From JADFNO01 sp965369945 (GTDB taxonomy: Bacteria > Planctomycetota > Phycisphaerae > Phycisphaerales > SM1A02): a DNA stretch of 5,633 nt. Shown here one piece after another: positions 1 to 5,611 of the stretch (positions are counted from its first letter, which is position 1; the number at the start of each line of letters is the position of its first letter). Made by a program: the position numbers and the translations under genes. Location of the stretch: positions 1 through 5,633 of the forward strand of contig CBDUST010000291.1 of NCBI GenBank assembly GCA_965369945.1, in the 5' to 3' direction. The notes under the pieces were generated by a model. It did not search any database. It worked only from the letters and a program-made list of their open reading frames with translations, and was not told the origin of the DNA.

Positions 1-437
1 ATACGCACCTCTCCAATCTCGAAGGGTAAGCGACCCCAAAATCATACGGTGATCAAGAGAAGTTTGATGTCAGTTTTGTCATAGGACAGAGGGTGCCAGA
101 GTGCCCTAAGCCTTTGTGTATAAAAGACTTAGACCATGTCATACCCAGGGGGGTATGACACGCCAAATCGCCTGATTCTGTTAGGTTTATGTTTGGCTTG
201 CCCTCTGCCTAATGCCCCGGAGAATTGGCCCTTTTGGCACCTTCAAAGCAGCCTCGGCACCAACAATCCGAGCCCCGTCGAAGGCGTGAAAAGGCCCGAG
301 CTTCCACCAGGATTTGACTGGCTGCCCAGCCGCCACAGAGGTGTAGGTGTCGGGCCCGACAGCCCAGTTTCTGGAAGGAGGCTGCCCTTGGCGACGGGCG
401 GCCGACCGGATGAGTTTGGAAGCGCCAGAGCGCGTAA
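1..437. other. Stretch without a supported gene
   Basis: No reading frame here is convincing. Two frames stay open on opposite strands over much the same bases (136-441 plus and 465-187 minus). Both have low-complexity, Pro/Arg/Gly-rich translations without recognisable motifs, as expected from GC-rich non-coding sequence. The minus frame would also overlap the end of the DUF6527 remnant. From base 1 a plus-strand frame is open only to a stop at 82-84, so a gene tail entering from the left is possible but cannot be recognised. The only clear structure is the hairpin at 137-160. Confidence 0.5.
137..160. repeat. Perfect 10-bp inverted repeat (hairpin)
   Basis: The left arm TGTCATACCC (137-146) and the right arm GGGTATGACA (151-160) are exact reverse complements, separated by the four bases AGGG. 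No run of T follows on the plus strand. On the minus strand a short T-rich stretch begins only about ten bases beyond the stem. It is therefore not a convincing intrinsic terminator, and it could be an operator or part of a dispersed repeat. Confidence 0.6.
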
Positions 438-736
438 CTAGCCCACGGACCCGCTCGAACACCATTGAATGACTCCTCGACGAAGGAAGAAGTGGCTCTC
501 GCAGCCGACCTTTCTCCAGACGGAGGGGGTCAACGTGACTGTTCCATCGCTTTCGGTTTCAACAGACCATCTGGGCCGACCGCCGATCGTACTGAGCTGG
601 ATTTGTTCTCCGCAGCCGCACGGGCAGAGCATGGCAACGCTTCAGGAGGTTCTTCGACTCGAACGGTCTTGAGGCGTATCGGCCCCCGCCGGAAGAGTTC
701 CTTGGCCCAAGACCACAGGCGAGCGATCCAGGTCAT
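438..736 (-). pseudogene. DUF6527-family gene, disrupted by internal deletion and frameshift
   Basis: Two minus-strand frames together resemble one small protein. The N-terminal part starts at ATG 736-734 and reads about 32 residues (MTWIARLW at the start, VRVEEPPE near 664-641). The C-terminal part, in another frame from about 641 to the TAG at 440-438, carries CPCGCGE, GGRPRW, a TVTLTPSVW segment, GCESHFFLRRG and a final WC. That series is typical of the DUF6527 family, as I recall it. The expected linker of roughly 20 residues between the halves (usually a GxLY...GExGxLW-like stretch) is missing, and the two parts are out of frame. The simplest reading is a deletion that is not a multiple of three. 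A GGGAG sequence about nine bases before the ATG could be its ribosome site. From memory, DUF6527 genes often sit beside ThiF/E2-type ubiquitin-like conjugation genes. The molecular function is unknown. A separate 64-residue product from the ATG at 632 is possible but has no ribosome site. Confidence 0.7.
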
Positions 737-1010
737 GGCTCGTCGCTCCCGCCAAGAGCAGGCATGCCCAAGAAGGGCGTCGTATCGCCCCTCCCCACCA
801 TCCGCAGCTCGTGAGGACCGGCTCCCGGGTCCTCTTCGAGCGCCCAGATGGAATTGGTCAAGCTGACTCGCTGGACAGCGTAGGCGGCGTTCGTGTCAGA
901 CCGAAAGGCGTGTATCCTGCACGCACGCCGACGAACCGATGACTTCGGGCTGACAGGATATCTGAACAGGACGCTTCCGTGGCGCGGGTCCAGCTCCCGG
1001 CTTGCTTCGG
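733..1010 (-). pseudogene. 5'-truncated coding fragment, translationally coupled to the DUF6527 remnant
   Basis: A minus-strand frame (codons beginning at positions divisible by three) stays open from inside the RidA gene region to a TGA at 735-733. It has no usable early start: the first ATG in frame lies only about 20 codons before the end. From about 930 the translation looks like genuine protein, with HAFRSDTNAAYAVQRVSL, SIWALEEDPG, GPHELRMVGRGDTTPFL and a final GGSDEP. The stop overlaps the DUF6527 start as ATGA, the classic arrangement of coupled genes in one operon. I do not recognise the family. By position it may be the gene that normally precedes DUF6527, which from memory can be a ThiF- or E2-related protein, but nothing in the fragment shows an E1 or E2 motif. 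The 5' limit is uncertain; everything upstream has been replaced by the RidA-SIR2 cassette, so the piece is probably dead. Confidence 0.5.
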
Positions 1011-1445
1011 TCAGATGGTCGCGATGACTTTGAGTTCGACCGCGATCGGGGTCGGGAGATTTCCTACTTCGACGGTCGTCCGCGTCGGCTGGGTTCCCTT
1101 GTCGTTGAAGTACTCGCCATAGACCCGGTTGAACGTGGGGAAGTCGCGCTTCATATCCGTCAGGAAGACGAGGACGTCCACGATCCGGTCCCAGTCGGAT
1201 CCGCCCGCCTCCAGCACCAACCGCACGTTCTCAAAGACAGACCGGGTCTGAGCCTCAACGTCGTAGGAGCGCACCGTCCCGTCTTCGTTGAGGACGACGC
1301 CGGGGATCTCCTTGAGGCCTGACTTTCGCGGACCCATGCCGGAAAGAAACAGCAGGCAGCCAACCGACCGCGCATGCGGATAAGGGCCGACTGCCTTCGG
1401 AGCGCCTCCGCACCGGACGTCAGCACTGGTTACATCCTTACTCAT
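1011..1445 (-). CDS. RidA/YjgF-family protein, 2-aminomuconate deaminase-like
   Basis: The 144-residue product has the usual length and layout of a RidA (YjgF/YER057c/UK114) protein, a small trimeric cytosolic enzyme family. Typical features are an N-terminal GPYPHARSVG and LFLSGMGPR segment, QTRSVFENVRLVLEAGGS in the middle, then VVDVLVFLTDM-like and NRVYGEYF stretches. The C-terminal PTRTTVEVGNLP contains the conserved carboxylate-binding Arg (about residue 122), followed by VELKVIA with the conserved Glu (about 137). Classical RidA members hydrolyse reactive enamine/imine intermediates. The insert after GMGPR and the YF..KG.QPTRTTV block resemble 2-aminomuconate deaminases of the kynurenine/aminophenol routes, but the substrate cannot be assigned. 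GGAG at 1457-1454, eight bases before the ATG, supports the start. The gene lies 53 bases after the SIR2 gene on the same strand and is probably co-transcribed with it. A housekeeping RidA role unrelated to the SIR2 gene remains possible. Confidence 0.9.
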   Translation of the reverse strand: MSKDVTSADVRCGGAPKAVGPYPHARSVGCLLFLSGMGPRKSGLKEIPGVVLNEDGTVRSYDVEAQTRSVFENVRLVLEAGGSDWDRIVDVLVFLTDMKRDFPTFNRVYGEYFNDKGTQPTRTTVEVGNLPTPIAVELKVIATI

Positions 1446-1453
1446 GTCTCTGT

Positions 1454-1457
1454 CTCC
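1454..1457 (-). promoter_or_regulatory. Ribosome binding site of the RidA-like gene
   Basis: GGAG on the minus strand stands eight bases before the ATG at 1445. It lies in the 53-base gap after the SIR2 stop, so the RidA-like gene has its own initiation signal rather than depending on translational coupling. Confidence 0.6.
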
Positions 1458-1498
1458 AAGCTTGCTTCTTCATGCGCTTACCACACAGCCATGCCCAC

Positions 1499-3577
1499 TC
1501 ATTCGTAGTCGAGTATCCCTTTCGCAAGCCGCTCGTCGATCACTAGCGTGTTGCCGATCTGAGCAAAGCACAGGCTCCGCACGGCCGCAGCCTTCCGCCG
1601 CCCGGTGGCTACGAGGGCGACCGTACGCTTCTTGTCATGGGTCGCGTCGATCAGGCTCTGCAGCTCGATAGTCCGGACGTGGCAGTAGATCCGGGCTAGG
1701 AACTCCTTGTAGTGCTCCGCAACGTCGACGCCCTTGAACGGCACGTTCTTGATGTCGTTGCGTAAACAGTTCAGCAAGCGATCTTCGTTCATGAAGTCGT
1801 CGAGGAACGCTGTCGGCTCGTCTACCATCTCATCGCACTTGTGAAACGGCCGATAGACCAAATCTCCTTCATACTTAAGCTTCTGATGCAGTCGCTTGCG
1901 GTAGAAGTCCATGTACTCCTCAATCGTCGCCTTTGCCAGGAGCGGCGCTTGGCAGGCGCGAAGACAGCTCAGCCCGTACTCGTAGAAACCTGTCGTGCCG
2001 GCACTGATCGCGCCGACGCCGAGCACAAACACGTGTGATTGCGCTGCCTCGTGAAGGTACTCCGTGATGACCTTCTCGATATCCTCGGCCAGGGGAGTTG
2101 CTGCAGCGCCGAGATACTCATGGAATTCCGAGTTCGACAGGGACGGTACGAAGCCCGACGGCAGTTGGTACGAGTGCGCCTTCACGTTGAGTTTAGCAAG
2201 GCGTTGTGCGAGCAGAGTAACGAGAGCGACCGGTGCCGCGACATTCGTATCATCAATTAGTGGCACGGATGTGCTATACAGCTCAACCTGATCGAACGAC
2301 TTCCAGTCCGCGCTAGCGTTTTCGATGAGTGCTTTCAAAGTCGATCCGCAGCTGAATGCAATGCGACTGTGGGGCTCGACGACGTCCCTCACCAAAATAG
2401 CCGCCCGGCTCCCGACGATCTGCTTTGCCGCGACGTCATCTGCCCTCGGAGGCCGGACGACTTCGACGTGCGTGAGATGATCAAACTTTGACTGAAGTTG
2501 TTCGGCTAAATCACAGGGAACTTTGGCCCAGCATCGGGCAAGGCCGATAGGTTTGTCCTTGATGGCTTGACCGACGTTCCCCCCCTGAAGATCGCTGAAA
2601 CGCTGCACCTGCTTGAGAAAGACTTCGGCTGATAGCGGTATGTGCTGCGCATTATGCACGAAGAACCCAACTTCCGGCGCCGGATCGACCAGGCATACCG
2701 GCTTGGCTCGATCTCCAAGGAACAGGGCGGTCGTATGCAGGATGCTCCTAAGGTTCTCATCGTCGGGCCGGAAGCCTATGACGATAACCCGATAGGACGC
2801 GGTCAGATGCTTGAGCATGTTCCAGAGCAGCGGTTCATCATATTGGAAGTCGCGGAAATCCTTATCAGTCACCCGCGGCCGGAACTCTGGCATCCGAGCG
2901 TCGCCGTAGATCTTGAGCAGGATCGTGCGCTCGAAATCGAGATCGACTGTGCTGGCGCTTGTGCGCGCGACTGACAGACCGAGCTTTTTGCCTCCCATGG
3001 TCTCGATCCCGTCGTCCGCGGCGCGAGCTTCGAAGCCCTTCTCGATCAAATCATCCCAGTTCGTGGTCACCAAGATCCGAAACTGAGGAAGATGAGCGAG
3101 AAGATGGTGGTGGCGAAGGGGGTAATCGAGGGCTTCCGACTCTAGTATCGACTTGAGCCTCACCCGAAGCTCTTCCCTTCCATAGGTGCTCTCGTAAGCC
3201 CCGGCAACGGTTGGGAGCGGCAGATCCTTGAGAACGTTGATCGCGTGGCCAAGCTTGCGCCGCAGCCCTTCGACGAGATGGTCGCGAACCTGATCCCCAG
3301 TTAGACCCTGCCCATCGTCTATGCTGAAGCCAGCGCCGATCAATAGGATCGCTCTCCCTACATGAATGTCGTGGAGTGTTCTATAGGCGTCATCGGTGCC
3401 GAGGATCGCTTCCAGCTTGTCCTCGCACTGAGCGGCGACCTTCTCAGGGTTTTTCAATCCTGCAAGCCGTGCGGCTTCCGTCCCAACCGCCTTGCCTCGG
3501 CAGTCCATCCGTTTGACCTCGATCCATATCTCCTTTGGAATGATCCCGTCTTCGTACATTAAATCGACGATCGACAT
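1499..3577 (-). CDS. SIR2-domain protein fused to a SorC/DeoR-like effector-binding domain
   Basis: From ATG 3577 the product has 692 residues. Residues 1-75 are not recognised. About 76-325 form a SIR2-type Rossmann domain of the defence-associated SIR2_2 class, with ILLIGAGFS (77-85), LVTTNWDDLIE (169-179), LLKIYGD (220-226) and VIVIGFRPDDENLRSIL (264-280). Such domains bind and often hydrolyse NAD+. The KxHG His found in active relatives is Tyr here (about 224), so activity is uncertain. About 370-692 resemble the sugar-phosphate-binding domain of SorC/CggR regulators (ISOCOT-type fold), with AFSCGSTLKALI (407-418), FVLGVGAISAGTTGF (517-531) and a C-terminal VALVATGRRKAAAVRS...TLVIDERLAKGIL (653-689). 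No helix-turn-helix is apparent, so a ligand-sensing rather than DNA-binding role is inferred. No signal peptide or membrane segment is visible, so it is probably cytosolic. GAGGT at 3588-3584 fits ATG 3577; the upstream GTG at 3583 would touch the ribosome site. It is the first gene of a likely operon with the RidA-like gene. Confidence 0.9.
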   Translation of the reverse strand: MSIVDLMYEDGIIPKEIWIEVKRMDCRGKAVGTEAARLAGLKNPEKVAAQCEDKLEAILGTDDAYRTLHDIHVGRAILLIGAGFSIDDGQGLTGDQVRDHLVEGLRRKLGHAINVLKDLPLPTVAGAYESTYGREELRVRLKSILESEALDYPLRHHHLLAHLPQFRILVTTNWDDLIEKGFEARAADDGIETMGGKKLGLSVARTSASTVDLDFERTILLKIYGDARMPEFRPRVTDKDFRDFQYDEPLLWNMLKHLTASYRVIVIGFRPDDENLRSILHTTALFLGDRAKPVCLVDPAPEVGFFVHNAQHIPLSAEVFLKQVQRFSDLQGGNVGQAIKDKPIGLARCWAKVPCDLAEQLQSKFDHLTHVEVVRPPRADDVAAKQIVGSRAAILVRDVVEPHSRIAFSCGSTLKALIENASADWKSFDQVELYSTSVPLIDDTNVAAPVALVTLLAQRLAKLNVKAHSYQLPSGFVPSLSNSEFHEYLGAAATPLAEDIEKVITEYLHEAAQSHVFVLGVGAISAGTTGFYEYGLSCLRACQAPLLAKATIEEYMDFYRKRLHQKLKYEGDLVYRPFHKCDEMVDEPTAFLDDFMNEDRLLNCLRNDIKNVPFKGVDVAEHYKEFLARIYCHVRTIELQSLIDATHDKKRTVALVATGRRKAAAVRSLCFAQIGNTLVIDERLAKGILDYE

Positions 3578-3583
3578 CAACAC

Positions 3584-3588
3584 ACCTC
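3584..3588 (-). promoter_or_regulatory. Ribosome binding site deciding the SIR2 start
   Basis: GAGGT on the minus strand ends six bases before ATG 3577-3575. The in-frame GTG at 3583-3581 directly abuts it and has no spacing. The ATG is therefore the better start, giving 692 residues rather than 694. Confidence 0.65.
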
Positions 3589-3627
3589 ACTTCCACCACC
3601 GTGCTTCACCCAGGTCGTCATGACGGT

Positions 3628-3836
3628 TGTCTCTCCCGAAAACTCGATCCGAGTGGCCTATCGCACTTCCGGGGTCATAGCATCTACATACTACTCGATG
3701 ACAGAAATTGGCGATGTCCCCTGCGCAGGCGTCACCTGCGCAGGGGACACTGTCAGTTGATGCCAACGAGTAAGATGAATGTAGTGTGTGGCCCGAACCA
3801 CGATGGGTCGCTCGAATGGAGTTTTCGGGAGGGACA
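3628..3836. repeat. 209-bp imperfect palindrome between the divergent genes
   Basis: The left half (3628-3729), read as reverse complement, aligns without any gap to the right half (3735-3836), with 73 of 102 positions identical by hand count. Conservation is highest at the two ends of each arm. The outer 28 bases match at 24 positions, including GAGTTTTCGGGAGRGACA at 3645-3628 (minus) and 3819-3836 (plus). The inner 15 bases match perfectly. The middle 59 bases match at 34 positions. The outer ends read TGTC...GACA. There is no obvious target duplication in the immediate flanks. It may be a MITE- or REP-pair-like mobile element, or an old inverted duplication of a regulatory region. It separates the SIR2 start from the start of the small plus-strand gene and would make a long hairpin in either transcript. 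Confidence 0.7.
3715..3749. repeat. Perfect 15-bp-arm hairpin containing two palindromic decamers
   Basis: TGTCCCCTGCGCAGG (3715-3729) and CCTGCGCAGGGGACA (3735-3749) are exact reverse complements around the five bases CGTCA. Each arm itself contains the self-complementary decamer CCTGCGCAGG (3720-3729 and 3735-3744), with centres 15 bases apart. The stem is the core of the larger palindrome. No T tract follows on either side, so an intrinsic terminator is unlikely. Paired palindromic boxes could serve as tandem operators; alternatively this is the tip of a REP-type element. Confidence 0.85.
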
Positions 3837-3848
3837 GGGGAGCATTGC

Positions 3849-3853
3849 GAGGA
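3849..3853 (+). promoter_or_regulatory. Ribosome binding site supporting a GTG start at 3862
   Basis: GAGGA stands eight bases before the in-frame GTG at 3862. The upstream in-frame ATGs at 3760 and 3775 lie inside the palindrome, and neither has as good a site at proper spacing. Confidence 0.5.
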
Positions 3854-3861
3854 CAAATGAA

Positions 3862-4209
3862 GTGTCAAACGTGCTACCGAAGGAAATTGTTGACGAAGTG
3901 CGTGCTATCCTTGAACAAGCAGCTAGGGGCAAAAGCCCAACTACGAAGTATCTCACCGCCTACCAAATCCTAGATCGCCTTCCCAGTGATCGGTACGATC
4001 AGCTCGTCAACCAACGAGGTCGAGGAGGCAAAGGTGAAGGAGTTTATTACGCAGCCACGAGCGTCGTTGCCAAAGCCGCCGAGATGGTTTGCAACGACAG
4101 TGATGGGGATATCGACTACATCGATACAGGCGGCTTGAAGGTCGAGATCAAAGATCAGATCGTCGAGCCAAGTTACGAGGTGTGTGGCTTGTATCGACTC
4201 CCCGCATGA
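3862..4209 (+). CDS. Small protein of unknown function, divergent from the SIR2 gene
   Basis: With the GTG start at 3862 the product has 115 residues. The frame is open further upstream (ATGs at 3601, 3760 and 3775), but that part falls in the palindrome and reads poorly until about NVLPKEIVDEVR. The visible order is an N-terminal amphipathic helix (residues 4-21), YLTAYQILDRLP (30-41), a basic glycine-rich loop RGRGGKGEG (52-60), VYYAATSVVAKAAEM (61-75), then a likely beta-rich end with DIDYIDTGGLKVEI (83-96) and YEVCGLYRLP (105-114). The well-ordered composition and family-like motifs suggest a conserved hypothetical protein, but I cannot name the family or function. There is no signal peptide or membrane segment. 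It is transcribed away from the SIR2 gene across a shared 284-base intergenic region, so joint regulation is possible. The longer 149-residue form from 3760 cannot be excluded. Confidence 0.7.
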   Translation: MSNVLPKEIVDEVRAILEQAARGKSPTTKYLTAYQILDRLPSDRYDQLVNQRGRGGKGEGVYYAATSVVAKAAEMVCNDSDGDIDYIDTGGLKVEIKDQIVEPSYEVCGLYRLPA

Positions 4210-4524
4210 TCCGCAGTTTCAGCGGTCCTCGACCTGCCGACCCGTCGTCCCTGGCGAAAACTCTGTACTGCTGGTTGTACAAAGACTTCCGGTTGGTCGT
4301 CATCGCGAGAATTGCTCCTCGCATGGTTCCATAACTCAGCCGAACACATCAGACGGCCCGTCTTTTGTAGTTATCCAGCAGCCCTCTGAAATGCTCGCAC
4401 CGATCGCGGTATCCCCGCGACATAATCCCGAATATCGGACCGACATCTTATTCTTGCGGTAGACAAACACGGCCAGTCTCGGACTTCGGAGCGTACGGGG
4501 CAAAATAAGGAAGTTGCCCGCGCC
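4210..4524. other. Intergenic stretch without a supported gene
   Basis: The plus frame running from 4184 to 4462 starts inside the preceding gene and gives a Pro/Ser-rich translation without motifs. On the minus strand, a short frame ending with a segment like EHFRGLLDNYKRRAV reads somewhat like protein but is too short and has no recognisable start. No terminator-like hairpin with a T tract was found after the stop at 4209. The stretch may hold remnants of a lost gene. Confidence 0.4.
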
Positions 4525-5022
4525 CTACGGAACCAAGACCCTGGTTGGTACAGTACTCAGCCAAGCGTAGATGCACCTCCCTGCGCGCCTCGCATGAACC
4601 ACATCAAGTCCGAACAACTTTTCGAGATTTGAAAGCAGTGTTCCGGCAAGCATTCGTCCATCCGGATCACGATCAAGATTCTCAAGTATGCGGATGGTCA
4701 GCTGCTCTGCCAGTTCAGCAATCTCGACACCCTGCCAGATCGCGAGTACCGAGCTATACAGAACCTTAAGAACATACTCCTGGCCAAAGATCCTATTCGA
4801 GAACACGGTGAGAATAGTGGCAGCCGGTTCGCGACTGGGATCCCATTCAGCCATCTCGCACGCGTGCCGCACGGAACGACCGCCCAAGCCTGTGAACTCG
4901 TAGCCCCACCTGTACAACTTGATTGTAGCCTCGCTAGCCGCTGCAATCGAGATGAGTTTTGCATCTTCGGCGGCACGCAAGACTGCCTGCGTCCAGGTTC
5001 GCCGGATTCCATACTCAATCAT
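4525..5022 (-). CDS. Unrecognised 165-residue ORF, possibly a 5'-truncated gene
   Basis: The translation looks protein-like: mixed helices, few runs, segments such as ATIKLYRWGYEFTGLGG (32-48), FSNRIFGQEYVLKVLYSSV (74-92), AELAEQLTIRILENLDRDPDG (102-122) and MLAGTLLSNLEKLFGLDVV (124-142). It is mostly helical and soluble by eye. I do not recognise a family. The ATG at 5022 has no purine-rich ribosome site; the bases before it are pyrimidine-rich. The frame stays open a further 14 codons upstream to a TAG at 5067-5065, in sequence that still reads like protein but contains no ATG, GTG or TTG. This suggests the 5' part was cut off where the recombinase fragment now joins. Against a real gene, part of the opposite strand is also open (the recombinase frame from 4919). 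Confidence 0.5.
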   Translation of the reverse strand: MIEYGIRRTWTQAVLRAAEDAKLISIAAASEATIKLYRWGYEFTGLGGRSVRHACEMAEWDPSREPAATILTVFSNRIFGQEYVLKVLYSSVLAIWQGVEIAELAEQLTIRILENLDRDPDGRMLAGTLLSNLEKLFGLDVVHARRAGRCIYAWLSTVPTRVLVP

Positions 5023-5611
5023 GGAGAGTTGGGAGATTCTAAGATCGTCTGTCCATATCGAATTCTACAAGCGCTACACCGAAGGGAAAGGGGGATCGCT
5101 CATCAAGACGGCGATCCGCAAGCAACTCGGAAGTCAACAGGAACAGGCCGCTGAACGGAGAATTGAGTGTGAAGCCGAGATCGAGCGGATCGACGGCCTC
5201 GTCCGCAACCTCCTGGACCACATCAAGGTCTCCAATCGGGATATCGTCAACCAACGGCTGGATGAGCTATCGCGCGAGCGGGACACCATTGAATTACAGC
5301 TTGCCTCACTCAACCAGGCTGTGTTGGAAGACGACGAGATCAAAGAGCTTGTTCAGGCAACGATCATCTTCGCGTCAAGCCTCGATTCGACGCTACACCA
5401 CGGCTCACTCGATCAACGCCGAACTGCGCTTCGACGGTGTGTGGACGGTGTCGTGATCGATCATCCAAACAAGCGAGCCGAGCTGAAGCTCCGAGTCCTA
5501 CCGATCGGATTGGACAGCCACACGACGGCGATCACCAGCGCAGTCGTGATAGAGCTTGCCAAGAAGGCATCGTCGAACGGTCGAGCCACGCGTCAACGTT
5601 GCGACAAATGA
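5021..5611 (+). pseudogene. C-terminal fragment of a large serine recombinase
   Basis: From ATG 5021 the frame encodes 196 residues. Residues about 40-105 form a charged, coiled-coil-like region (ERRIECEAEIERIDGLVRNL; RLDELSRERDTIELQLASL). It is followed by RRTALRRCVDGVVID (133-147) and a beta-rich basic tail. That order is typical of the C-terminal end of large serine site-specific recombinases, where a coiled coil follows the zinc ribbon and an LVxRVVVD-like strand comes near the end. The N-terminal resolvase domain with its catalytic Ser, the recombinase domain and the Cys-rich zinc ribbon (together some 300 residues in intact members) are absent, so this cannot be an active recombinase. 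The frame is open back to 4919, but that part is antisense to the neighbouring ORF and shows no recombinase character; similarity probably begins near 5060. It is likely a relic of an integrated element. No attachment site is recognisable. Confidence 0.75.

Noticed and set aside
136..465. Overlapping ORFs on both strands (136-441 plus, 465-187 minus)
   Set aside because: They overlap each other, have low-complexity translations, no recognisable motif and no good ribosome site. The minus one also overlaps the DUF6527 remnant.
465..866. Plus-strand ORFs across the DUF6527 region, including one of 133 codons
   Set aside because: They are antisense to the DUF6527 and truncated-gene frames and are rich in Arg/Ser/Pro, as expected of shadows in GC-rich DNA.
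1002..1322. Plus-strand ORF of 106 codons
   Set aside because: It lies almost wholly antisense to the RidA-like gene, whose family assignment is clear.
3715..3749. The hairpin as an intrinsic terminator
   Set aside because: No T-rich tract follows on either strand, and it sits between divergent starts rather than after a gene end.
3601..3861. N-terminal extension of the small plus-strand gene back to ATG 3601, 3760 or 3775
   Set aside because: The extension reads through the palindrome and lacks a good ribosome site, whereas GTG 3862 has GAGGA eight bases upstream. The 3760 and 3775 starts are not fully excluded.
3587..3868. Minus-strand ORF of 93 codons upstream of the SIR2 gene
   Set aside because: It runs through the palindrome and has no protein-like motifs or ribosome site.
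4184..4462. Plus-strand ORF of 92 codons after the small gene
   Set aside because: It starts inside the preceding gene in another frame, and its composition is not protein-like.
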